Positions 48,665 to 57,174 of a DNA stretch of 64,000 bases are shown piece by piece. Each line of letters starts with the position of its first letter. Position 1 is the stretch's first letter. A program made the position numbers and the translations under genes. Origin of the DNA: Symbiodinium natans (Eukaryota > Sar > Dinophyceae > Suessiales > Symbiodiniaceae). The stretch covers positions 510,684 through 574,683 of the forward strand of contig CAJNDS010002546.1 of the NCBI GenBank assembly GCA_905221605.1, given 5' to 3'. The notes below the pieces were generated by a model that was not told where the DNA came from, did no database searches, and saw only the letters and a list, made by a program, of their open reading frames with translations.

Positions 48665-49035
48665 GTATATATATATGTACACACATACAATTCTTGATCT
48701 GTTTAGATTTATATACACCGCGAATGTACTGTAAGCCAGTTACAGAAATTCTCGAAAATGGGCACATAGGATGTTCGGAATCCCTTTGCCAGAGGACAGA
48801 AAGAGATCCTCACCTAAACCTCCCCAAACACCCTAGACCCTCAACTCCCGAACCGGCCCTAAAATCCCTAAACTCCTGTAGCAAAACCAAACTTCTGCTC
48901 TCCGCCCCCCCCCCCCCCCCCCCAGCAGAAAAACTCAACTCCCAAACAAAAACTAAACTCCCTACCCCCGCCCTCACACAAAAACAAAAACAAAAACCTA
49001 AGCCTCCGACCTCCCCCAAAACAAAACACCTACAG

Positions 49036-49077
49036 GGGCGCTCCACCTGGATCGCGAAACAGGAGGCAGTGCACTGA
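49036..49077 (+). CDS. Candidate last exon with stop
   Basis: GRSTWIAKQEAVH then TGA, after CCTACAG. Confidence 0.5.
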   Translation, partial: GRSTWIAKQEAVH

Positions 49078-49769
49078 CTTTGCCGTGGCATCCTTGGGTT
49101 CAGAAGTTTAGGGTTTAGGGGGTGTAGGGGTTTAGGGGTTTAAGAGGGGGTTTCAGGGGGCTTCAGGGGTTGCATGAACGTAGCAAGCGCTATGTCCGAG
49201 TCACCCGGTCACCTAAACAGATAACCTGCCAAATCACTAATTGTAGAAAATCAAAGTAATAGCAATAAGAATAGTAGCAGAATGCAATCATAGCACTGAG
49301 AATGCATATTGATACTGATATGCAAACCCCTCGAAAAACCCAACCCTGACCTTCCAGCCATCGTTTTGTTACATACAAAGCCTAGTTAAGATGTTCAGGG
49401 TTTAGGGTTTATAGGGTTTGTGGCCCTAGTTAATGCCTAGAACCCTGAATCCTATAACCCTAAACCCTGACCTTCACACCCGTGCCTGCGGAGGCCAACG
49501 ATGCCTGGCCCGATCTTTCCCCGGACTGTTGAAGGGCTTTGGGGTTATCTTTGTCATAGCAGGGTAACATTTTGCTTTTATGGGTAATTACTTAAACACA
49601 ATAAGGAACAGGCATTTAAGTTTTAATACGATCCCAACCATGAACTAATAACTAGTTCGGGGTACAGGCGCTGCGGGGTTCAGAGATTCAGGGGTTTATG
49701 GGTTTAGGAGTTCCGGGGTCAGGGATTAGGGGTTGCGGAGGGTACGGCTTTCGGGATTTCGTTGTTCAG

Positions 49770-49849
49770 CAAGGGCTTGGGCGCATGTTCAAATTTGATT
49801 TGTCACGGCCCTCACATGACATTTGCGGCCTGCTCCCTCAACCAGACTG
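49770..49849 (+). CDS. Candidate exon
   Basis: QGLGRMFKFDLSRPSHDICG then LLPQPD, between TTGTTCAG and ACTG|GTAGCA. Clean frame, family unknown. Confidence 0.6.
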
Positions 49850-50173
49850 GTAGCAGGAGCGGATTGATAATTGGTCAGAAGCCTCCTGCAACCTAAAAGC
49901 CCAAAACCCCAAACCCGATCCTTGTGCACCCCTTCTCTGGAGATCCTCCGTTTGCAGTCTGGTTGTCACAAATTTACTCGCTCGGCATGGCTCTAGGTGG
50001 CTAAGTTCCACAAATACTGACAGTTGCAAGTGCCTTCAGTTTGGAGAAAGCTTGAAGGGCTTTGGCCTGATTGATTTCGCTTCTTGGGGCTTGAGGGTTT
50101 TGAGTTTAGAGCTTATAAGGTTTCAAGGCTTGAGCCTAGACCTTAAACCCTAAGGTCAGCACCCTCCTGGCAG

Positions 50174-50247
50174 GAGTTGGGCCTAACCTTGCAGAACAGC
50201 TGGGACCGTCTCCTAAGTTGTCCTGGCCCCGAGGCAGCCGGCGTAAG
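50174..50247 (+). CDS. Candidate exon
   Basis: ELGLTLQNSWDRLLSCPGPE then AAGV, between CTGGCAG and TAAG|GTACAG. Confidence 0.58.
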
Positions 50248-50379
50248 GTACAGGGTTTGAGAGGGTTAGGGGGTTGAGACTTAGGGTTCTAAGGGGGATA
50301 TAGGGTTTAGCATTAGGGGTTAGGGTCAACGGTTTATGGAGATTTAATGTTTAAGGGAGGTGAGGGTTAAGGGTTTAAA

Positions 50380-50485
50380 GGTTTAAGGATTTAAGGGTTT
50401 AAGGGTTTAAGGGTCTAAGGGTTTAAGGGTTTAAGGGTTAAGGTTTAAGGGTTTAAGGGTTTTAGGGTTTTAAGGGTTTAAGGGA
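50380..50485 (+). repeat. TTTAAGGG (8-nt) array
   Basis: About thirteen units of a telomere-like 8-mer. Confidence 0.93.
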
Positions 50486-50536
50486 GATTTAGGGTTTAGG
50501 GTTTAGGGTTAGGGCTTCGGCCCTGAAAATCCCAGA

Positions 50537-50750
50537 TTCCCAAAGCCTAAGCTCCATGAACCCTATCAGCCATAGAAGCGATATGGAAGCCATAAAAGCC
50601 ATGATTCCCAGACCCTGAACCCCAAACGCCATAATCTAGTTGCATGGTCTCTTAGCATGGTCCCTTAGTATGGTCCCTTACCCTCTTTCAACTCTTTCAA
50701 GGGTTCTGAAGTATGGGCACTTTTTTATAGGATATATAGGGGTGGAGTTC
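50537..50750 (+). repeat. Dispersed repeat, copy 2 (partner at 8730-8965)
   Basis: Same block order as the partner, including AAAGCCATGATTCCC and AGTATGGTCCCTTACC. Confidence 0.65.
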
Positions 50751-50814
50751 AGGCCTGCACATGCGATGAAAAGTCAGGGGAGCATGGGATTGCCCCACTT
50801 GATGGTTGCAGTTA

Positions 50815-50903
50815 AGGGTTTAGGGTTTAGGGTTTGGGGTTTGGGGTTTGGGGTTTGGGGTTTGGGGTTTGGGGTTTGGGGTTTGGGGTTTGGGGTTTGG
50901 GGT
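50815..50903 (+). repeat. TTTGGGG array
   Basis: Two TTTAGGG then about eleven TTTGGGG units. Confidence 0.96.
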
Positions 50904-50961
50904 GAAGTTGGCCCGTTAACATTCAAGAGGGCATTTTGAGGTTTGGACATCTGGGTCGCAG

Positions 50962-51053
50962 GCTGTTCGGGTTTCCGATCACCTGGCAACACGCTCGACG
51001 GTGTCCTCAGCAGCTCGGTTACAAAGTCTGGGCGGCACCGCAGGGATGTCCAG
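50962..51053 (+). CDS. Exon 1 of a four-exon chain
   Basis: AVRVSDHLATRSTVSSAARL then QSLGGTAGMS, between GGGTCGCAG and CCAG|GTTTGA. Leaves two bases for the next exon. A second frame is open. Confidence 0.58.
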
Positions 51054-51284
51054 GTTTGAGATACAGGGGTTTAGGGTTTAGGGTTTAGGGTTTAGGGTAA
51101 TTCTTGCCACTGGCAGAATGTTGGCTTAGAGTTCCGGCGGCAGGGTTTAAGGCCGCGAGATTTCGATGGCGCTGTTCGGGTGGTCTTAGAAACATCAACG
51201 CGAAGGTTTGTTCCACCACAATACCACACACCAAAGGGGCCTGAGCTGTGAAGAGTGCGGCCTGACGAACCCCAAACTTTATAG

Positions 51285-51432
51285 CGTTCTTAAGGGAGGG
51301 GGGTTCGGGGGCATATAGCCCAAGGTTGCCTAATATTCCCTGCTACTCCCTGAGGCTCCCTAAGCTTCCCCAAGGTTCCCCAAGGTTCACTAAGGTTTTT
51401 ACCCCTCATGAACCCCCCTCCCTTAAGAAGCG
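51285..51432. mobile_element. Foldback element family E
   Basis: CGTTCTTAAGGGAGGGGGGT on the left pairs with ACCCCCCTCCCTTAAGAAGC on the right. Internal CCCTAAGCTTCCCCAAGG-type short repeats. Lies within the intron after 51053. Confidence 0.82.
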
Positions 51433-51783
51433 TCTAGCCCGTAACCCTGTCTTTAAGGTTTAGGGTTTAGGGAGGGGATCGAGCAATGCCGAATACACCC
51501 CAGTACCACCCTAAGGCCCCTTAAGGTACTCTGCCCCCGTGGTGTGGGGTGTGGTTGGGGGATTAGGGTTTAAGGTTCAGGGTTTTAGGGTTTAAGGTCT
51601 AGGCCCGTGGTGTGATTGGGGGAGGTTGGTTGGGGTTGAAGAGACGGGCCGCCCGTTCCACCCCTGCACCCCCCCCCCTCCCCTGGCGGTGTGGGTGTGG
51701 TTGGAGAGGGTTTATGATGTAAGGTTAAGGGTTTGCGGTTTAAGTCAAGGGTGTGAGGTTTCAGTTGATGGTGGGGGGAGGTT

Positions 51784-51863
51784 CCATTGGGGGATACCTT
51801 CGGGTGGGGGGGGGTAAAGGGCATATGTAGGGCCCTAATTCCCCATTCCCTGCAAACCAACAG
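51784..51863 (+). mobile_element. Foldback element family C, copy 2 (left end decayed)
   Basis: Right end TTCCCTGCAAACCAACAGTA matches the right arm of the 11319 copy. An exon begins at its end or 18 nt further on. Confidence 0.7.
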
Positions 51864-51881
51864 TAAGCACATTGAGGCCAG

Positions 51882-51914
51882 GATCCTCCGGAGTTGCGAG
51901 GCTCGCGTTCTCAG
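51882..51914 (+). CDS. Exon 2 of a four-exon chain
   Basis: ILRSCEARVL, possibly starting already at 51864 (KHIEAR in front; both starts keep phase). Donor CTCAG|GTGCTT. Confidence 0.55.
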
Positions 51915-52114
51915 GTGCTTTCGAAAGTTGTGGGTTTGGGTTTTTTCAGGGTTTAGGGTTTAGGATTTAGCGTGCAGGCTTGGTTTTTTCAGGGTTTTGC
52001 TGGCTTTCAGTTGGCCTCTCTGTGCGTGCAGGGAGTTTGGGGGGAGTTTGGGGACTTCGTGCTGCGATTTCAGAATCTGGAACCTGCCTTAAGACCTGAA
52101 CCCTGAACTCTAAC

Positions 52115-52166
52115 CCTAAACCCTAAACCCTAAACCCTAAACCCTAAACCCTAAACCCTAAACCCT
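52115..52166 (-). repeat. CCCTAAA array, 7 units
   Basis: In the intron before 52415. A second array lies at 52230-52270. Confidence 0.95.
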
Positions 52167-52414
52167 CAAAGCAGGCACTCTGAAGCCTAGGGCCCCCCCG
52201 GACCCTGAACCTTCACTAAGGCCCCTCAACCCTAAACCCTAAACCCTAAACCCTAAACCCTAAACCCTAAGGTGCCTTCACCCTAAGCCGGCCAAGGCCC
52301 GAAGGCCCCTCAGCCCCAGGCCCTACAACCAGATGTAGGGTTGCCGGGGGGGGTTGGGGCCCGGTTAGGGCTTAGGGTTTAGGGTTTAGGGTTTCGAGGT
52401 ATCTAGGGTTTCAG

Positions 52415-52468
52415 CAGCAAGAAGGCGAAGAGACTCAACGGCCAGATGGCGCATTCGCACTTCTCCAG
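52415..52468 (+). CDS. Exon 3 of a four-exon chain (54 nt)
   Basis: SKKAKRLNGQMAHSHFS between GGTTTCAG and CCAG|GTGCGC. The length is a multiple of 3, so phase is kept. Confidence 0.6.
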
Positions 52469-52616
52469 GTGCGCACCCCTTTGTGTTTGATTTTCTTTAA
52501 ACCCAACTCCCAAACCCTAAACCCAAAACTTAAACTTAAACCCCTAAACCCTAGGCCCTAAACCCTCACACCCTAAGCCCTAAAACCCTGAGATGTTCTT
52601 GCGTTTGGTGGCTCAG

Positions 52617-52710
52617 GGTTCTGAAGCGTCAGCACCTGTACACCTCGGGACTCCGGGGATCCCCCTCCTTTATTTCAATGGCGTTCAGGAGCTCTACCCA
52701 AGCCCATTTC
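52617..52710 (+). CDS. Exon 4 of a four-exon chain (3' limit approximate)
   Basis: VLKRQHLYTSGLRGSPSFIS then MAFRSSTQAHFA in the phase set by exon 3. Another long frame (GSEASAPVHLGTPGIPLLYF) overlaps. Confidence 0.5.
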
Positions 52711-53016
52711 GCCCTAAAGCCCTAAAATCTGCAACCCAAAACAAACCTTGAACACCCTAGCAAATCGTAGGGAAGACCTACCAAAACTTTGAAAACCAAA
52801 AGGCCCTAAACCGTAAAACCCTAGACCCCAAGATCCTAAGACCCTAAAGCCCCAAAACCGTTAAACCCTAACCCTAAATCCTAAATCCCCCCACCCACCG
52901 CCAAAGGGCGGAAGGAGGGTGAGGGGGGTGGTGGGGGGTCGGGCCGCTGAAACCAAACCCCAAATCGACCGATCGATACCCGGCAGCGTCCGGATTCATG
53001 CCCATGCTCAAAGCCC

Positions 53017-53079
53017 TCACACCCACACCCACCCACCCACCCACCCACCCACCCACCCACCCACACCCACCCACCCACC

Positions 53080-53114
<35 letters not shown>

Positions 53115-53160
53115 CTACACCTACACCTACACCTACACCTACACCTACACCTACACCTTA
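53017..53160. repeat. ACCC and CACCTA microsatellites
   Basis: (CCCA)n 53023-53092, (CA)n 53088-53114, (CACCTA)n to 53158. Pro/Thr/His open frames here are artefacts. Confidence 0.95.
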
Positions 53161-53507
53161 AGTCCCACTGTGGTTTCGGGTTTCTGGTTTAGGTGCTTGC
53201 GTTACAGCCAGGGCAAAGATGTAATAGCTTTGGCCCCGGCAACCCAGCTGCGGCGATTTAGGACCTTTTTCTTTGTTGGGGGAGGGGGCGGGCGGCCCGG
53301 TTAGAAAAATCAAAAAAGCCGCAGAAAAAGGGTGATCCTAAATTAAAACAACCTCCAACCGCCAGATGGACGAGCCACCAGCCCGAACTTGCAAGCAGCC
53401 TACCCTCACCTCTAAAAAAGTATCAACCCCTAAGCCGCCCATCTTAAATCTAGCCCGTGACCCTCGCCCAAACCCTACACTAACGCCCCTTAAGCCGCTT
53501 CCGCCAG

Positions 53508-53547
53508 GGAAGATCGAACGCTCTTGATCATGGCCGCACTTGGGGAG
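53508..53547 (+). CDS. Candidate 40-nt exon
   Basis: EDRTLLIMAALGE between CCGCCAG and GGGGAG|GTGGGG. Confidence 0.48.
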
Positions 53548-53737
53548 GTGGGGTTTGGGTTTGCTCTGTGGGGTCTAGTCGGGATTTGGGGTGGCGAAGC
53601 TTCGGAGCCTTGCAAGCTCCAAACGTAGTTTCTTCGCGGATGTCAGCCTTAATCCAAACCTCCAAGTCCCAACATTGAGCCTGGTCCATCCATCCCCTAA
53701 ACCCTAAACCCTAAACCCACTCGTGCTGCATAATCAG

Positions 53738-53760
53738 GCGCAACCAAGTCAAGGCAGTTC
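53738..53760 (+). CDS. Candidate micro-exon (23 nt)
   Basis: Between CATAATCAG and a consensus GTAAGT donor. The frame is not determined. Confidence 0.4.
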
Positions 53761-54053
53761 GTAAGTCTAAGGTTTGTGGAGTTCTTGTGAGGACGAAGTG
53801 AACCCCGAAAGCACCTGTACACCATCATCGTCGTAATCATCGAACGTGCGAGACTACGAAACCGAACGGCACTAGCATCCGTAGTAAGAATGAGAATAGT
53901 ACAAACGACACGACGAGCTACAAGACCACCAAAGCAGCAAGACGCGATAGAGCCTCACAACTACAACAGCCATACTGCCCAGAACAACACTTCCACACGT
54001 CTCTGTTTCGCACATATGCCGTAACCGGCCAAGAGCCGATCCTTCCAGTTCTT

Positions 54054-54160
54054 TGTAGCCCAGTGGTACCCTTTCCCTGATTTTTCCTTCCAGGTTCCCG
54101 AATAAAGTTAACCAACCCCAAACAAGCGTGCTCTTGTCATAGTATGGTTACTGGGCTGCC
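54054..54160 (+). mobile_element. Foldback element family F, copy 2
   Basis: GTAGCCCAGTGGTACCCTTT at the left and ACTGGGCTGCC at the right, with the same internal blocks as 27260-27376. Confidence 0.72.
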
Positions 54161-54171
54161 AGATTCCCTAA

Positions 54172-54340
54172 CATGTAAACCAACCCCCAAGAAAGGGTGC
54201 CCTTATCCCGATCAGTGTTAGGGATCCTTTTTACTTTTTGGGTTATGGGCTTTCTTATATATGAACAAAAAGGATCCTTTTTTCTTCCTAGGGGAACAGG
54301 GATTAAGTTATCAGAATATGGTTATATGCTGGGCTACTGA
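54172..54340 (+). mobile_element. Foldback element family F, third (rearranged) copy
   Basis: Shares AACCAACCCCCAAGAAAGGG and TGCTGGGCTAC with copy 2. An AAAAAGGATCC inverted pair is inserted in the middle. An exon starts 4 nt after its end. Confidence 0.6.
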
Positions 54341-54343
54341 GAG

Positions 54344-54423
54344 GTCTGTGACGTCTTCAAGCTGATGCGATACGGCTACTTGGTCGACGTGCTTCCCAGT
54401 GGCGACCTCGGGGTGTGGTTGGG
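54344..54423 (+). CDS. Candidate exon with variant telomeric donor
   Basis: VCDVFKLMRYGYLVDVLPSG then DLGVWL, after ACTGAGAG and ending TTGGG|GTTTGGGG. Clean frame. Family unknown. Confidence 0.65.
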
Positions 54424-54735
54424 GTTTGGGGTGTTTGGGGTGTTTGGGGTGTTTGGGGTGTTTGGGGTGTTTGGGGTGTTTGGGGTGTTTGGGGTCTTTA
54501 GGGCACTTTAGGGTTTAGGTTTTGGGGTTTGGGGTTTGGGGTCTTTTGGGTTTGGGGTTTGGGGTTTGGGGTCTTTGGGTTTGGGTTTGGGGTTTGGGGT
54601 TTGGGGTCTTTTGGGTTTGGGGTCTTTTGGGTTTGGGGTCTTTTGGGTTTGGGGTCTTTTGGGTTTGGGGTTTGGGGTTAGGGGTTTGGGGTTTGGGGTC
54701 TTTTGGGTTTGGGGTTTGAGGTCTTTTGGGTTTAG
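54421..54735 (+). repeat. TGTTTGGGG and GGGTTTGGGGTCTTTT repeats
   Basis: About eight 9-mers, then a mixed array of TTTGGGG and GTCTTTTGGG units. Both strands are open through it, as artefact. Confidence 0.95.
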
Positions 54736-54839
54736 GGGGATCCGGCCTCCCTGTGCCACGGGGGTCTCTCTTGTGTTTTGTGTTGGGTGGGGGGGGAGGG
54801 GGGGCTTCCGCGCAACGCACTCATCAAGAGCCCTAAACC

Positions 54840-55490
54840 ATAACGTGTTTTAACCCTGAAGACCTTAAGCCTTAAGCTCTCGATCCCAAAGCCCTCAACC
54901 CCATAAACCCTATAAACCCTAAGGGCTTTGTGTCCGGTTAAAGAAGGAGGAGGGGGCCCCTTGCGACGAGTAGAGTTTCAAAGCCCAAAGATTGGGTTAT
55001 GTGTATGGCACTAGTAAGGGGGCCCTTTCTTTCACGAACAGCTGAAGCCTAAGGGAGTCCTGTTTTCAGAAAACGCCCCGCAGGTACCCTTGCTCTTGCT
55101 TTAGGTGCGGCTTAGGGCATCTTTCTTTTCATCTAACACCCGAATCCCCAACCCTAGAGGTTACTGGGGAGGTTGGGGAGCCGAATAATCGGGCCCTTAA
55201 GAAAATTCAATAGGGGTTCTTATCATGTAATTATGAGTTATAAAAGGGACCATAAGGGAATGCTAGTAGTAATTATTCCGACCCCTTCATTAGAAGATCG
55301 AGGTGGCGAGATCTCGTCCCGAACCTCGGACGCGGCTCGGAAAGTGTCGGGGCAGGTGCCCAGGGCTGGGTTTACCCTCAAGCCCTGTTGTTGGGTGCAG
55401 AGCAGGGGTTTGGAGGTCACCACCCTCCTCACTTCTCAACCCTAAACCCTACACCCTGACCCGCTAAGACCCTAAAATTTAGGGTTTCGG
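54840..55490. other. Spacer with few repeats
   Basis: An open plus frame at 55173-55445 and a minus one at 55238-55432 overlap. Neither has a motif. Confidence 0.3.
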
Positions 55491-55496
55491 GTTTAG

Positions 55497-55565
55497 GGAG
55501 CAAAGTGGCTTGATTGGCAGCTTGGGCGGACCTTGCCAAGGCTTAGGGAGTCGAGCTGGCACTGA
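55497..55565 (+). CDS. Candidate exon with telomeric acceptor
   Basis: Follows CGGGTTTAG. Reads GAKWLDWQLGRTLPRLRESS then WH and TGA, or ends at an AAG|GC donor at 55540. Confidence 0.48.
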   Translation, partial: GAKWLDWQLGRTLPRLRESSWH

Positions 55566-55643
55566 ACTTATTCGGTTTACGGTGTAATGACATCTGAACC
55601 ACCCCGAAGCCCTAAACGAACCGCAGGGCCCACGTGTTTGCAG

Positions 55644-55764
55644 GTCAACTCAGAACCCTGACATGTGTTTGCTGATCATCGCCCACATAAAGCAAACGGG
55701 GGACTCTCGAAATTATGGGCCCCTGTGGGTTGACTTCTCTGTGTTATCATCGGCCCCCCCGTAA
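55644..55764 (+). CDS. Candidate last exon
   Basis: After GTGTTTGCAG. Encodes STQNPDMCLLIIAHIKQTGD then SRNYGPLWVDFSVLSSAPP and TAA. A GTAAAG donor overlaps the stop. Confidence 0.6.
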
Positions 55765-55794
55765 AGAATCCAGAACTGGGAGAACCTCCCAAGG

Positions 55795-55880
55795 TTTAGG
55801 GTTTAGGGTTTAGGGTTTAGGGTTTAGGGTTTAGGGTTTAGGGTTTAGGGTTTAGGGTTTAGGGTTTAGGGTTTAGGGTA
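55795..55880 (+). repeat. TTTAGGG array ending in a head-to-head junction
   Basis: About twelve perfect units, then TTTAGGGTACCCTAAA (55872-55887), a perfect 16-bp palindrome. Confidence 0.96.
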
Positions 55881-55929
55881 CCCTAAACCCAAGACCCCAA
55901 ACCTCCCAAAGAGGCTTGGGGTTATCAAG

Positions 55930-55960
55930 GAAAGCCCGCTGAGCCTGGCTGCAGCGTTAG
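55930..55960 (+). CDS. Candidate 31-nt exon
   Basis: ESPLSLAAAL between TTATCAAG and TTAG|GTAATT. Confidence 0.45.
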
Positions 55961-56126
55961 GTAATTGTTGCCTCCTTGCACCCGAATCATAGACCCCCAA
56001 ACCCTACATCCTCCTGAACCCTGGATCCTAAACTCCAAACATTCAACCTTGAGCTTAAGCCCGACGCCCGAATGGTCTGGAAGGCTTATAGGATTCATAA
56101 GTGTCGGGTTTAGGGTGTATAGGGCT

Positions 56127-56262
56127 TAGGGTTTGGAGTACATGGTCTGTATGAGCAAACTGGTCGAAACGCGCAGGCCGCTTCGCTTCACCTCGCGTGG
56201 CGAAGGTCTGGGCCTGAACTGCGGATAGTTTCGAAAAGCTCTGAGCGTGTAAAGCAAACACC
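56127..56262 (+). CDS. Candidate exon, open over 40 codons
   Basis: HGLYEQTGRNAQAASLHLAW then RRSGPELRIVSKSSERVKQ. Splice sites not settled. Confidence 0.45.
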
Positions 56263-56284
56263 CTAAACCCCAACCCCTAATCCC

Positions 56285-56363
56285 GCCTAAACCCTAAACC
56301 CTAAACCCTAAACCCTAAACCCTAAACCCTAAACCCTAAACCCTAAACCCTAAACCCTAAACC

Positions 56364-56409
<46 letters not shown>

Positions 56410-56456
56410 ACCCTAACCCTAAACCCTAAACCCTAAACCCTAAACCCTAAACCCAA
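56285..56456 (-). repeat. CCCTAAA / CCCTCAA / CCCTAAA array
   Basis: About eleven canonical, seven CCCTCAA, then six canonical units: a block of one variant inside an otherwise canonical array. Confidence 0.96.
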
Positions 56457-56740
56457 CACACACACACACACAAGGAAAAAAGAAATATCTAAATATCCCT
56501 AGACCCTTAGCTTAAACCGTAGCCCCTAAAAGCCTATAAGCCCTACACCAGACAGTCTGGCGCGGGTGCTTGTATAACACACATCAAGCTCTCGCTAAAC
56601 CCTAAAACCTTAAGCCCCAAATGCCCTAAAGCGTTCCCTAAACTAAACCCTAAACCCTAAACCCTAAACCCTAAACCCTTGCTGCAATACTACCAAGCAC
56701 CTAGTGTCACCTTTGGACCTTAAACCTTAAAGCATTCAAG

Positions 56741-56855
56741 ACCCCCACGATCAACCGCAAGGCACATGAGCAAATGGACTGTGGCGCCGGCTTTGTTTGG
56801 CATCGTGGCCCAGGCAGATTGTCCGGAATCTGTGCCCGATGCATGCATGGACAGG
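56741..56855 (+). CDS. Candidate exon
   Basis: STARHMSKWTVAPALFGIVA then QADCPESVPDACMDR. The 3' limit is uncertain; no GT donor at the end of the frame. Confidence 0.5.
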
Positions 56856-56985
56856 GATACCCGGAAATAGTTTTTGATTTTGGTGTACTTTGATTCCTAA
56901 GAAACAGGTGGATACCTTTTAGGGATACTTGGAAATGATTCTTAATGTTTGGGTACCTTGATTCATTCCTAAGAACAGGAAACAT
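56856..56985. repeat. Tandem duplication of about 65 bp
   Basis: GGATACCCGGAAAT..TTGATTCCTAAGAAACAGG is followed by a diverged second copy. A weaker third trace is at 57060-57100. Confidence 0.75.
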
Positions 56986-57174
56986 TGTAGTTTTTGCTCG
57001 GGTGCCAAGTTCGTATGGATGGCTTAGACCCCAAACCCAAAACCCTGAAACCTAAACCGTGATTTTGGTACCTTTTTGGGTGCACCCTAAGAGAAGGGAA
57101 CCCGAAAGGTTTAAACCCTAAGCTAGCCAGCGACAGACAGCATGTGATGTACGATGGGGTCCCTGATTTTGGTG

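Noticed and set aside
52874-53192. Gly/Val and Pro/Thr repeat frames
   Set aside because: Translation of ACCC and CACCTA microsatellites.
54508-54853. PKPQTPNPK and GFGVWGLG repeat frames
   Set aside because: Translation of TTTGGGG-type arrays.
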